Source: Apiotrichum sp. Y4204 (lineage: Eukaryota; Basidiomycota; Tremellomycetes; Trichosporonales; Trichosporonaceae). Taken from it: a stretch of DNA of 64,000 nucleotides. Both the position numbers and the translations under genes were made by a program. The notes beneath the pieces were generated by a model, which saw only the letters and a program-made list of their open reading frames with translations, searched no databases and had not been told where the DNA came from. The stretch covers positions 552,633 to 616,632 of the forward strand of contig JAMYHL010000023.1 in assembly GCA_025531455.1 (NCBI GenBank), written 5' to 3'. Within the stretch, counting starts at the first letter, position 1. Every line of letters starts with the position of its first letter. Shown here piece by piece: positions 20,986 to 32,450 of the stretch.

Positions 20986-23900
20986 GCCTGGAAAAGATCG
21001 CAAACCTCACTCGCGATCTCCATTCGCTTCGTGTCTCACCTGGTTCCAGCGCAGACAAGCTCGAAGACTTCTACAAGGCCCTTACGCGATCGTACGCCGA
21101 ACTTGCGCGTCACGGTTCGATCATCGAGGATACGCAAAAGGTCGCAAACACGTTCGGTGTTCTGCCTCCTGATGTAAGCGCACCGCTTCGTATCGAATGG
21201 CTTGCGCAATCTGAGAAGTCATGGTCGACTTTCACTGCGATTTTCTACAACTATCTCAATGCGGTACGCGCCACCAGCCCTACGACTGGTTCGCTCAATG
21301 CCACTTCAAGTTCGCAGGGAAAGCGCAAGGGCAAGAAAGGTCAAGACTTGCAGTCGCAATTGCAGTCGCAGACCAAGACTTGCAAGTTCCACCCAGGGGT
21401 CAACAACCATTCAACCAAGGAATGCAAGCTTCGCGCTCTTGTAGTCGAAGCACGCAAAATCAAGGAAGACAAGGAGAAGGACAAGGACAGGCCTGCAAAA
21501 CGCACGGCCTCTGCGAACGCGACCGACCTCGCAACCTCTACGCCTCGTCCTACGGCGACGCAAACTCCCGCTGGTACGACTGCGTCCATCAGCCCCATCG
21601 ACTCGTACTATCACGGTACGCTCTCTGCACTTGCGCTTGTGGCAGATGGTGCGACTTCCGCAGTCTCGAATCGCAAGCTCCTCATGGACAGCGGTACGAC
21701 ACACCACATCGTAGGCGACCGTACGCTTCTCAAGAACGTTCGTACGATCCCTCCCATCCAGATCCAACTTGCAGGTACGATTTACCACCTTACGCTCACG
21801 GAGGTTGGTACGATCGAACTACCTGGCTCGCATACGATCGACCTTGTCTACTACTCCCCTGATACAGTAGACAACATGCTCAGCACTCGCATCCTACGAT
21901 CGCAAGGCTGGGACGTAAACCTCACTGCACTTACGATGACCAAGGGCCCTACGACTCTTGCGCTCGACGAATCGTACAGTGGTGGTCGACCTGCGCTTTC
22001 TCTCTGCCATGGTCACCTGGCTTCCAATGAAGCTCAGGCTGCGACTGGCCCTACGGCCACGTCATGCGACATGACTGGTCCTACGACTCAGTCTTCCCTC
22101 TCTCCTCTCCATCGCATTCATTTGCGACTTGGCCACCTCGGTCGCAAGAGCCTCCTTACGCTCGTGCAAGCAGGTCTCATTACTGAGATCTCGCTCGAAG
22201 ACGCACGCGCAGACTCTTTCGAGCTCAACAAATGCGAATCGTGCCTCAAGCACAAAACTACGAGTTTGCCTCGACCTGGCCCTTCGCCTCGCGGTACGTC
22301 TGCGTCGCACGAATATGTGCATGTGGACTTCAAAGTCTACACTACCGCATCGAAGGGTGGCTTCCTCAACTGGCTTACGTTCGTATCCGACTTCGCAGGC
22401 TGGCGCGTTTGCATTCCTACCAGGGATCGCACAGCACGCACAGTTACGATTCTCCTCAAGCGACATATCGTACGACTCATGCGACAGACAGGAGTCGTAG
22501 TCGTAGTCCTGCGCACTGATGGTGCAAAGGAGTTCATCAATAACGATGACCTTACGACTTTCTGCGAAGATTCAGGCATTATCCACCAAATTCGACCTCC
22601 CTACGACTCAGCCCTCAATGGAGTCGCAGAGCGCTTCAATCGTACGTTTGAAGAGATGCTCAAAACTCTTCTCGACTCCTCTGGACTTGGTCATGACTAC
22701 TGGGAACACGCTGCCTGGTATGCGAACACGATCATCAACATGACAACTCTGCGCCACGACAACACGACTGCGTATGAGTTCTACACTGGTCGTAAGCCTT
22801 CGATCGATCGCATGTTGCCTTTCGGCATGCGAGTCTACGCTCGCACAATGCATCCTGCGATGCACCTCCCTGGCACAGAACGACCGCGATCTGTCGCCGC
22901 ACGTATTCTTTCCTGCAAGCCCGAAATCGCAGGATGGCTCGTTCTCGCAGACAATGGCTTTGTCATGAACGTACGCGATGTCTTCGCATACAACCATGAT
23001 GGGTCGCAGGGGAGCCTCTTGCAAGACTACACAGATGAAGGCTATCGCACTACGACATCCGGAATTCACGAACGCGTAGAAGGGGAGCAAGATCGCGATC
23101 ACGAACCTGAGGAACCAACAGTTGCACAAAGTGCACTCTCCGCGCTTACGCTCACCCCCGCATGCGACGACGACATCGACCTCGAATCGTACGAAGGTCA
23201 CCTTGCGTCGCTCGCAGCGCAAGACCTCACAGATGATCCTCTCACTGTCGCAGAGGCTCTCGCAAGCCCCGATCGTACGCACTGGCATCGAGCCATGCAG
23301 AAGGAGCTTGCGACTTTGCGCAAGAAGGGCACCTGGGTCGAAGCGACCGTACCACGCGGTCGCAAGCGCATTTCCAGCAAGTGGGTGTTTCGCAAGAAGC
23401 GCGACTCGTACGGCCGCGTCGCAACCTACAAGGCTCGACTTGTAGCGCGCGGCTTTTCGCAAATCAAGGGCATCGACTTTGAAGAAACTTTCGCACCTGT
23501 CGCACGACTCACCAGCTTGCGTATTCTACTTGCGCATGCTGCCTTCCACAATCTCGAGTTACGACAGGCCGATGTCGAAGGTGCATATCTCAATGGCCCC
23601 CTTGAAGAAGAACTCTACCTCGAAGTGCCTGAAGGTTACGATCGTACTCTACCTCGCGGCACTGCGCTACGACTCAACAAGGCCCTCTACGGTCTCAAGC
23701 AGTCTGGTCGCGCTTGGTGGCTCGAACTCGATCGCGCTCTTGTGGAGATTGGCTTCAAACGTACGCCAAACGAATGGGGGATTTACACCCGCGTAAACAC
23801 GAAGACGATCGCGCACATACTTGTGTATGTTGACGATCTCTTAATTGCGACTCGCTCGCGCGCAGAGGCCGATACGATCATCGCCTCTCTGGCCACTCAC

Positions 23901-24845
23901 TGGCCTCTCACAGACTTGGGCACTCCTTCACAGATGCTCAGTCTCAAGATCGAACGTAACCGTACGGCGCGTACGATCTCCCTCTCCTGCCAGTCGTACA
24001 TCGAACAGGTCGCTTCTAAATACGATCTCGCTTCGATACACGTTGGCAAGTCTGCACCTCTCCCTTTGACAGGGGAGAAGCACCCTCTTCCTGCGACTCC
24101 AGAAGGTCACGACATGCTCCCTTCGACCGCGAAGCAGGCCTACCAGGCAATGGTTGGCATTGCTCTCTGGATCGCAATGACCATTCGACTCGACCTCACA
24201 TATGCTGCAGGAGTCCTTGGTCGTGTCGCACACGCACCCACGCAACAGTCCTACGACCTCGCAAGGCGCGTGCTCGCACACTCTTATCACACTCGTACGC
24301 TCGCACTTGTACTAGGTGGCAAGTCGCAAAACTCGCACTTGCACATCTATTGCGATGCTGACTGGGCTGGCGAAGCGCATACTTCCCTTTCGACTACCGG
24401 CTACATTGCGTTCCTCTACGGTTCGCCCATCTCTTGGGCATCGCGCAGGCAAAAGAGTATCGCACCTTCTACGACTGCTGCCGAATACGTCGCCGCAAGC
24501 GAGGCCGTACGTGAGGCTCTCTATCTACGACAACTCTGCGAGTACCTCTACATCGACCTCGATGCGCTCAAGCTTCCCACTGCGCTTCTCATTGACTCCC
24601 TTGCGGCTATCCACATTGGAGAGAAGCCTGTCAACTTCCCCCTGGCCAAGCACATCAATGTGCGACACCATTTCGTACGAGAACACGTCCACAAGGGTAC
24701 GATTCGCCTCGAGCACGTACGCTCAGCTGATCAACTCGCCGACGTGTTTACGAAGGCCCTCAGTGGCCCTTCGCATGCGCGAGCTGTCGAACGCCTACGC
24801 CTTCGCAGTTCCACTTCAATTGGCTCGAACCCACAATCTCAGTGA
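20898..24845 (+). CDS. Copia Gag(C-terminal)-Pol polyprotein
   Basis: An uninterrupted 1315-codon frame. Residues 1 to about 200 are the rest of gag, with the zinc-knuckle variant CKFHPGVNNHSTKEC near 161. Protease follows with LLMDSGTTHHIV near 262. The integrase has HHCC (HLRLGHLG ... CESCLKHK), then the catalytic D (HVDFK), D (RTDGAKEF) and E (NGVAERFNR). Reverse transcriptase has WVFRKK, ARLVARGFSQ, ADVEGAYLNG, ALYGLKQSGRAWW and the catalytic YVDD near 980. RNase H has YCDADWAG and PSTTAAEYVA and ends with ADQLADVFTKAL. All catalytic residues look intact. The stop is 6 bp before the 3' LTR. Activity in cis depends on the gag break upstream. Confidence 0.93.
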   Translation: MDNDLATDLRELPSAHDIFTAVRKRFHTVSLEKIANLTRDLHSLRVSPGSSADKLEDFYKALTRSYAELARHGSIIEDTQKVANTFGVLPPDVSAPLRIEWLAQSEKSWSTFTAIFYNYLNAVRATSPTTGSLNATSSSQGKRKGKKGQDLQSQLQSQTKTCKFHPGVNNHSTKECKLRALVVEARKIKEDKEKDKDRPAKRTASANATDLATSTPRPTATQTPAGTTASISPIDSYYHGTLSALALVADGATSAVSNRKLLMDSGTTHHIVGDRTLLKNVRTIPPIQIQLAGTIYHLTLTEVGTIELPGSHTIDLVYYSPDTVDNMLSTRILRSQGWDVNLTALTMTKGPTTLALDESYSGGRPALSLCHGHLASNEAQAATGPTATSCDMTGPTTQSSLSPLHRIHLRLGHLGRKSLLTLVQAGLITEISLEDARADSFELNKCESCLKHKTTSLPRPGPSPRGTSASHEYVHVDFKVYTTASKGGFLNWLTFVSDFAGWRVCIPTRDRTARTVTILLKRHIVRLMRQTGVVVVVLRTDGAKEFINNDDLTTFCEDSGIIHQIRPPYDSALNGVAERFNRTFEEMLKTLLDSSGLGHDYWEHAAWYANTIINMTTLRHDNTTAYEFYTGRKPSIDRMLPFGMRVYARTMHPAMHLPGTERPRSVAARILSCKPEIAGWLVLADNGFVMNVRDVFAYNHDGSQGSLLQDYTDEGYRTTTSGIHERVEGEQDRDHEPEEPTVAQSALSALTLTPACDDDIDLESYEGHLASLAAQDLTDDPLTVAEALASPDRTHWHRAMQKELATLRKKGTWVEATVPRGRKRISSKWVFRKKRDSYGRVATYKARLVARGFSQIKGIDFEETFAPVARLTSLRILLAHAAFHNLELRQADVEGAYLNGPLEEELYLEVPEGYDRTLPRGTALRLNKALYGLKQSGRAWWLELDRALVEIGFKRTPNEWGIYTRVNTKTIAHILVYVDDLLIATRSRAEADTIIASLATHWPLTDLGTPSQMLSLKIERNRTARTISLSCQSYIEQVASKYDLASIHVGKSAPLPLTGEKHPLPATPEGHDMLPSTAKQAYQAMVGIALWIAMTIRLDLTYAAGVLGRVAHAPTQQSYDLARRVLAHSYHTRTLALVLGGKSQNSHLHIYCDADWAGEAHTSLSTTGYIAFLYGSPISWASRRQKSIAPSTTAAEYVAASEAVREALYLRQLCEYLYIDLDALKLPTALLIDSLAAIHIGEKPVNFPLAKHINVRHHFVREHVHKGTIRLEHVRSADQLADVFTKALSGPSHARAVERLRLRSSTSIGSNPQSQ

Positions 24846-24851
24846 GGGGAG
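24844..24851 (+). promoter_or_regulatory. Polypurine tract
   Basis: GAGGGGAG directly abuts the 3' LTR and overlaps the pol stop codon. It is the expected primer site for plus-strand DNA synthesis. Confidence 0.75.
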
Positions 24852-25074
24852 TGTTACGATTAGGCGTGTAGAGCGTACTTCCTACGAATGTGCGATGTCC
24901 GAGCGTACAGCGAAGCGTCGTACGAGGGACAGTGCGCTCGCACCAAAGGCCAGTGCGCAAGAAGCATACGATAGCGAGCACGCACGTTTATGTAGCGCAC
25001 TGCAAGGTCGTAGCATATATATATCGCATTGTACAGTACGATTCCCCATGCAATTCTGAGTCGCATTCTCAACA
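24852..25074 (+). repeat. 3' LTR of the copia element
   Basis: 223 bp, same ends as the 5' LTR. Differences cluster in the middle and in the TATA region, where this copy reads GCATATATATATCGC. It is followed directly by GTTTCGG. Confidence 0.92.
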
Positions 25075-26781
25075 GTTTCGGACTTGCGTCTCATTTATAT
25101 ATCACCACATCTTGGACCCTCATCAGTATACATGGTCTTTTACTGATGAGAGTCTAGGTTATCAGCCCCCGTTTCCGTTATCACTACTGACAATTTACCG
25201 ACAAGGCTATCCACAGCCCCGTTATACATAAGGAACGGGACGGCCCCAGTAGAACCCAGTCGCGACGCGGGCCGGTTGCTAAAGCCCCCCCCCCCCCCCC
25301 TTCCCCCACCCCACCCGCTACGGTGAGAACCTTGGCGCCGCCAAGTCCTATGCATGGATTTAGCAACGAGGGGGGGGGGGCGGCCTCCATCAACCAGGCA
25401 ACTGCGACGTTGATGGCTGCACAGCCGTGGGCAGGTAACAGTGCCGACTACCCGACAGCCCGACTGTTAGTGTTGGCTTGAGGTTGCTGGTGTTGAGGGC
25501 TGGGGCTGGGACTGGGCGTTGCGGGCCAAGGGGAAGTGGCATCGGGTCGGGGCAGTACTGTGCTGTTATTGTCCTCCGTCATCTGCTTTTGAGCTGATGT
25601 GGCCGGCTGCGTGATCCTCCGGCGAACCCCAACAGATGCAGTAGTAGTACCGATGCATCTGTAGATTCGATAGATTCTCATGGAGCAACAGCAGAAGATG
25701 ACGACAAACTGGCTCGGGGTGGCAGGAGGATAATGGTCGCCCTTTGTCGTTGCTGAGGAACCCTCTCCTCGGGTCAAGCCGGACACGCTCCTACCGCTCC
25801 ACTCTTCTCCGTCCACTTTCCTCTATTGTTCCTTCCATCCCTGCACTCATCACAATAGATCGAACAACGACTGACTCCATGCGTCCGCGATGGGCAAGAC
25901 GGCGGGCAACATGGGGACATGGGGACATTGTCTGCGTTCCTGAGCTGAGATTTTGCCTGCATGCCACACTTCTGACCTCCAGCTGTTATTCACCGACTCA
26001 ACGTCGCTTCCGCACTTTACTCCCCCGCTGTCCCTCTGCACGGACCGCGAGGGGAACTGCACTGCATACGACGCGTACAAGGCTGCAGGACATCCGGACG
26101 AGCACGGGATACAACAGAAGCAACCGGAAACAACAAAAAAGCAAGGTAATGGGTCCCAGAGAAAACCAGGCCTTCGAACTGTACAGTGCACAGGCCAGGA
26201 CAATACACCCCAGGAGGGGCGGGTCCCCGCCACCGACAAAAGAGACGCGACGGACTGATACGGTGGCGCCGGCGCGGCGTCCTGGTTTGTGTCTCGGATG
26301 GGACGCGGATAGAGTGTCATCCTCACGGGTGGACCCGGGGGGCGACGAACTGCAGCAATCTGCGCTCTGAGCACGGGGCGTGTCGCGGAATGAAGGATAA
26401 TGGAATGCTCGGGTCGGGGAAAGTAATCGGCTGGTTGGAGACGCAACGCCACCTACATCTTTCGTCTTGCACGCAGCCGACAAGCAACAGTCCGCACTCA
26501 TGCCGCGCCTCCCGCCGATGCTATTGTGTAAAGTTGCTGGCATTGTGCGAGGACATCGCCGGTGCTCGTAGCTGGGATAGGACACGCTCATCCTTTTATG
26601 ATCGCGACGACGATGGCCGCGAGTTGCATTCTTCATCCTCCCCCCCGAGTACGCACACAGACAATAGCTTAAGACATCCAGATAGACAGTGACGAGCACG
26701 ACAATCACGACGATCACGCACCCTCTCCCAACTCTCTCGTGTGACCCCCCGACTCCCGACTCAGTCGGACCCCGACCCACA
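25075..26781. other. Intergenic region after the copia element
   Basis: No gene could be supported. Open frames on both strands overlap and have no recognisable family. It contains a homopolymer-bearing inverted repeat (25275-25381). The last ~100 bp before 26782 is a pyrimidine-rich leader of the next gene. Confidence 0.55.
25275..25381. repeat. Inverted repeat enclosing a C16 run, beside a G11 run
   Basis: GTTGCTAAA (25275-25283) and TTTAGCAAC (25359-25367) are perfect inverted copies. Just inside the left arm is a run of 16 C. Just outside the right arm is a run of 11 G. A smaller hairpin, CTTGGC/GCCAAG, lies between (25331-25345). The G/C runs could form quadruplex or slipped structures, or be sequencing/assembly noise in length. 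Confidence 0.6.
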
Positions 26782-29700
26782 ATGACAGCACACGTCGCGC
26801 ACTCGCCCTGCGGCGTCCTTGAAAACTCTGACCGCTCATTCAGCGAGTACCCGTGTGCCCTCGGCCTTGACCTCTTGAACGGAGACAACCGCGGGCCGCT
26901 CGACGCCCCGATGCCCGACTCTTGCGACGCCGACTCGGGGTTTCACCCTGATCGTGAGGGACAAGAGAGCGACAACAAATGCAGTGGAGACAGTGAACAA
27001 GAGCCTGAAGAAGCAACTCCAGACAGCCACCAACCCCCGTCCCCGCGTCCCAGCCTGCTCGTCCGCTCGACCCGGAAACGCAACCTCAACCGCCTCAGTC
27101 AGGAGATTACTTCTCCAATCCTGACAGCCTCGCCGGTCGGTTCGCCCTCGTCGTCATCACCACAGCTGCTCCCGCGGGCGCACTCACCACGGCCCGCGTC
27201 GATCCGCTCCCACCGGTCTATAAAGTCGCAGCACCACTCACTCTCCCATCCTCACTACTTTACTCGCTTCGTGTCGCGGCCACACACGCGCTCTGCTTCC
27301 CGCGCGTCGTGCGCATCCTCGCGCGCTTCCCGTCCCCGCTCACTTGCAGAGGAGATTGCCGACGTCGGCGAACACGTCCCAGAACCAGAACTCTCGTCTG
27401 ACGAGCACGACGTCAGCTGGGCAGCCATTCTCGGTAGCGGGCACGACACGCGCTCGGGCCGCTCCAGCGGCGCAAGCTTTGACCGACAACGCACGGCGTT
27501 TCCGCCCCCGCGCTCACACACGTCGTCCATCGCTTCCCATCATAGCGTGGACGACCGGCGGACACCGAGCTTGGACACACACTCAGTCTTCAGCTCGCAA
27601 CAGTCTTCGGCGCACTCCACACCCCCGCGCACCCCCGACCTGGCCCGCCCAAAGGTCGTGGCACCCCGCCTCTCGTTCTACCAGCACCTCACCACTTCCC
27701 CCTCGCAGTCTTCCACATCCACAGACTTCTCTCCGCCGGACCGCATCTCTCCGAAAAGGTCAACGATCAGCAGCCTTGCATCGCTCCGCTCCTTCCGCGG
27801 CTTCCGCTCCTCCCGCAAGACACACGGCAAGGTCGCTCCAGGCCTGTCCAATATCCTCGTGCCCTCCCAGTCACAGCTCCATATCTCCGTGTCCGACTTC
27901 CCCTCGCCCGTCCCCGAGCTCCCAAACGAGCGCGACGACGAGAGCGCGACTTCCCACTCACCACTCAGCCCCCGACGCGTCCCCGTCCCCGCAATCACTC
28001 CCACCCGCTCCTCGCGCCGCATCCTCCCCAAGATGCCGAATGTGTTTAAGAAGGCGTCTCCAAAGGTCATCACGACTATCAAAACGACAGAGGAACACCT
28101 CCCGAACGGCGACATTGTCGAGCGCACGACTGCCACTACCCGCCGTCGCTCAGTCGCCAGCCACGTCAGCTACAGCTCGCAGAGGTCCCAACGGTCGCAC
28201 CTCTCACACTCGTCCGCGACTCCCAGCTCATCAGCAACGCCCAGCAGCCAAACGCACTTTGTTGAGAACCACCCAGTGCAGTATGTGGCCAACGTGCCGA
28301 CTGCCACACCCCCGGCAGTGTCCACAGCGGTAAATGTGACGCCACCTCGCGTCCGCAAGGAGATCAAGCCCATCATGATTGGTGAGCTCGGATACTGAAG
28401 AGGAGCTCATAACAGTCGACTACGCGAACCCGCCAGCAACACCAGGCTTGACGCCGTCGCGCGCAACCGCCCCCGGTCCGCCGGTGCACTCCAAGCCCGC
28501 CGCTGCCCCTCCCAAGGCCGTTACCGCAGAGCCAGTGGCTGCCGTTGCGCCTGCTCCGGCTGCGAAGATTCCACGCACAGACGGCATCGACCTCCAGACC
28601 GCGCTCGCACTGAATCCCGAACCGCCTGTCAGTGCTCCCGAGCCGTCGTCGGCGCCGGCGGTCGCTGCATCCTCTGTACCCGCTCCAGCGGTGTCCTCGG
28701 CCAAGACTCCCACAGCTCAGGCTACGGTTGTCAGTGTCGACGCTACCAAGGGGACTGTTGAAGTCAAGAGTGCACCAGTCGAGGCAAAGTCTGCGCGGGT
28801 CACGGAATCGGCGCCCAAGCCAGCTTCCACTGCTGCTGCGCCGGAGTCTTCGCCCAAGGCTGCCTCAATCTCTGTTGTGCAGGCAGCACCCAAGACTCCC
28901 TCCGTCACTATCGCTGCTGGCTCAGCTCCCACCCAAGCCTCAAAGGCTGCGGAACTGAAGGCTACCGAAACTGAGGCCAAATCTGCCGAGAAGCCGGCGC
29001 CGCAGGCCACCACCATCAACATTGATCCTGTCAAGGGCAACGTTGAGGTGATACCCGCCGCTTCAGCGGCTGCCACCACCTCTTCTAAGACTGCTGCTGC
29101 TTCGTCGAAGACGACAACTTCGGCTTCTCCCAAATCAGGCAAAGCTGCATCTCCGAAGCCTGTCGAGCCCGAACTCCCGCCGCGTGCCAAGTCGCCCACA
29201 CCGTCGCTCCGCAGCGTTGATGCACGGGTGAAGCGCACGTCTGCAGGTTCCGAGGTGATTGTCAGTTTCTCGTCGCAGCGCGGCGATACCGCTTCTGGAA
29301 AGAAGAAGGTCGCCGAGTCTTCCGAATCCAAGCCCAAGGCAAAAGAGACCGCGGCGGAGAAGCCCCGCCGGCCAGACCACGTCAAACACCACAGCGATGA
29401 CTCGCCCCGCCACAGCACGCACGGCTCGGGGCGAAGCCACGCCTCCTCCGTGCACTCCAAGCATCACAGCGTCGAAGGGTCGCGCATCGGCCGCTCGCAC
29501 TCGTACGACCAGACCAGACGCTCCGCAACCAAGTCCGGGCGCAGCTCACTCCGCGCTGAAAGTCTCGCATCACAGGCGGCGTCGACTGCCACGCGGAAAC
29601 GGCGCATCCTCAACCCGATGAGCCACTACTCCTCTGACGGCGAGGGCTCAGATGGCGAGGTGGAGATTGCCTTTGCGGAGACGGAGGCCTCTCTCGACGT

Positions 29701-30122
29701 CAAAATTAAGGCCCGTGTGCCCGCAATGATACCACGCGACGACGACAGCGACGAGAGCGAACCCTCGATCATCCGCGAGGACCTCGCGACCCTCTCACGG
29801 ACTGATCTGCGCGCACGCATAGCCGCCGCCGAGCGCCTCATGAAGGAGTGAGTATCAAGTAATCTCCACCTTCCTCGCTGACATTAGACACCCGCGCCTC
29901 CCCTCCGAGATCGACGACAGTCACATGCCGCACGTGCCGCACTTCCCGCCCCGCATGCCCCCGAAGCAGTGGACGCCCTACATCCCAGTCCCTGTTGACC
30001 CGCGGATGCGCTACCCCGCCCCCGGTCTCATGCCTGGCCTTGGGTTCGCGGGACTCAACCGCCCGATGGGAGTACCGATGATGCTTCCCCGGCCGCAGCC
30101 GCCGGCCTGGAGGAGAAATTAG
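26782..30122 (+). CDS. Large low-complexity protein, function unknown
   Basis: Three exons: 26782-28381, 28416-29847, 29888-30122; 1088 residues. The first half is Ser/Pro/Arg/His-rich. The middle (about 535-850) is Ala/Pro/Ser/Lys-rich and contains two related blocks, VVSVDATKGTVEVKSA and TINIDPVKGNVEVIPA. Then comes a His/Ser stretch, an acidic segment (DGEGSDGEVEIAF, DDDSDESEPS), and a short helical LRARIAAAERLMKE. The last ~75 residues are Pro/Met-rich (MPHVPHFPPRMPPKQW, GLMPGLGFAGLNRPMG). No transmembrane segment or signal peptide is seen. ATG 26782 is the first in the frame (CCACAATG). I do not recognise a family; a scaffold or cell-cortex protein is only a guess. Confidence 0.85.
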
Positions 30123-32450
30123 AATAGTAAAGGACGTTAGGGCTGAGGCCGATATTTGAAGATCTTCACGTTGTTTCTGTATTTTATTATGATGCACGCC
30201 CTGTTGGATAAGTGGAGTGGGTGTGGAAGATGATGAGGAAGATGATGTGGAGAGGTCGGAAGAGAGATTCTCAGGTCGCGCCAGACCGTATGCGAAACGT
30301 CCAGAGCTCATTGGCAGCTCACGAGATAGAACCGGAGACACAACGTGGAGAGCATCGAAGAACAACGCACAGCGACGCGACGCGACGACGAACAGATCGG
30401 GCCCGACACCAACTCACTGACAAACGCCGGGTACACCATACGCCAGCGATATCCAGAGACCTCCAGAGGATCCGATAATCGCTCATCGAGATAATCCCTC
30501 ATCTCGTCAATCGGGGCCGACGATAGTAGTGCTGACAATTCCGCACAACGCGATACGCCAGCGCAATCCATGTAGCAGGAGCCAGCTGGCCTCCTGTCGG
30601 GCCCGACGCGCGAGCGCTGACAATCACGCGGAGGATGATAGGAGGAGCGCAGGCGACGTCGGCCGACGACCCCGACAATCTGCGCCCTCGCAATGCGTCA
30701 GAGTTCGGAGGGTTGTTGCGGCGTCTGAAGAAAATGCTATTGTTGGCACTCGCGAAACACACATGATCCGACACATGACGCTCGGAAGCAAGACTGACAA
30801 ATGCGCGCGACGGGATAGGCTCGAGATAACGGTACATCTGCGAGCTGTCGGCCGATGCAGCCCAATTCGGGCCCGACAGCCCGATCTACACCGTGAGAGT
30901 ATTGTGTTTGAAGCGATTTTGACCAGCAAAAGCTCGGTTGACCTCGGTTGACCTCTGTGGTGGATGACGTCCTGTGACGTGTGACGAATGGGTTGATGGC
31001 GATTGGTCGAGAGAGACGCCGCGAGACATTACTCTTTGTGGGCGTCGGCCGACGGATCCCTGCTCTGAAAAGCGAGCAAGCAGGCCGTGTCGGGCCCGAC
31101 GTGGTGGCATGCGCGCCTGCAGAACGGGATGTCGATCGCTGACTATTCGACGGGCCGCTATTGGCTGGCGATATGCCCATAAGATGTGTCGTCTGTTCTG
31201 CGTGCGAGGTTGATCGGCCGAGGCCTCTTGGCACTGCGAGGACTGCGTATCATGCTGCCAGGTCCGACACTGCCAAGGACGCTAGCTGTGCGCTATACTG
31301 ACCCATGTGCGACGTTTCGGAGGCGTGGTCCCGGGCGCGTCGACGCGTACGATTGAGACTATGTTACCAGAGCCGCGGACATGCCGTACGGCCGGCGTGC
31401 CTGTGCCTCCCCGGAGAATTGAACCTGGAATGCAACATGGCTATTCCGAAGTGATCTCGTTACTTCGTCGCTCGCATGCTCGCAGTCGATCATCGGCCGT
31501 CTTTCAACGTTCATCGACACAAGGCGACCGCCGCAATCCGGCACGCGAGGTGGAATGGCTAATATCTGCACCCCCATTCGCTCCTTCATCGGACAGCAAG
31601 CCCCCGACCTGATGCCCACCACCGTGGCTCGGTATCTCGGCGTCTTGCGCTGCAATCTATCGGCCGAAGAGGGACGATCGATGAAATGCGTGCAGCCGGA
31701 TACGTGGAAGTGCGGGGCCGATCAGGATGGATCCTCGGGGCTTGGTCCACAATCTGGATACTTTGAGTCTTGATAGCTCGTCGCGCATCGAATAACTCTG
31801 GTACTCTACACTGGAATTCGAATCTGGCTCCGACGCGGGCCGTAGCCGGTACCGGCCGTGATTGCGATAACACTCCGATAGAGCGACGATAGCGTCTTGG
31901 CGCCTTGGCTCTTGTGCAGCGGCCATGGCCAGTCGACTGCGGGTTATCTGTTGTGCTGTCGTTCTCGGACGCGCTGTCCGAAAGACTGCTGAGGTCCTCG
32001 CGAGGTCGAAAGGCCCTAGTTCATATCGGCAAGAAAATCGGGCCGTTCTGTAGATTGTATAATACGGCCTTGTCCATTCGTGCCCCCCGTCGGCCGACTT
32101 GATTCCTGCACAAGCATTCCTCACCACCGCGAGGGAGCTGATTCGGATATGGACGTCGCGGATGGTGACGCGTCGCGGCCGAGAACGTCATCTTTCAGAC
32201 GTAATCTCTGGAGTTGGCACTGGCAGTACGACTCATTCGGAGGTCTGACGCAGTCGTTCATTGCCCGAGATTTGTCCATTGTTCAACGCCCAAGATATCT
32301 AGCCATGCCTTCTTAGTCATGCCTTCTCAGCCATTCCTTCCCATATCCCTGTGTACATCGCTTCCAAACTATAATCTCGCATGACACGTTAACCACAGCC
32401 TTGACAACGATAGATCCCTCCTCGACCTACAGCATTACCTCCACATCTCT
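30123..32450. other. Gene-free spacer rich in GC palindromes
   Basis: The spacer lies between two convergent genes. No coding frame can be supported. GGGCCCGAC occurs at 30399, 30599, 30869 and 31092, with a variant GGGGCCGAC at 30513. Three copies are followed 7-12 nt later by CTGACAA. GTCGGCCGAC or close forms occur near 30658, 30845, 31044, 31213, 31659 and 32089. The copy at 31089-31100 is the palindrome GTCGGGCCCGAC. The pattern looks like a decayed repetitive element or array. Confidence 0.55.

Larger units (their letters stand above)
19701..25074 (+). mobile_element. Ty1/copia LTR retrotransposon, nearly full length
   Basis: A 5374-bp element bounded by two 223-bp LTRs of the form TGTTACG...CTCAACA. 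The order gag, protease, integrase, reverse transcriptase, RNase H places it in Ty1/copia (Pseudoviridae), because integrase precedes reverse transcriptase. Primer-binding site and polypurine tract are both in place. The LTRs differ at about 8 of 223 positions by eye. No matching target duplication is visible: left flank ATTTT, right flank GTTTC. The reading frame is intact except for one break inside gag. The whole element is visibly enriched in TACGA/TCGTA and TCGCA words unlike the surrounding genes. Confidence 0.93.

Noticed and set aside
25998..26888. 296-codon minus-strand frame
   Set aside because: It overlaps the start of the supported 1088-residue gene and has no recognisable features.
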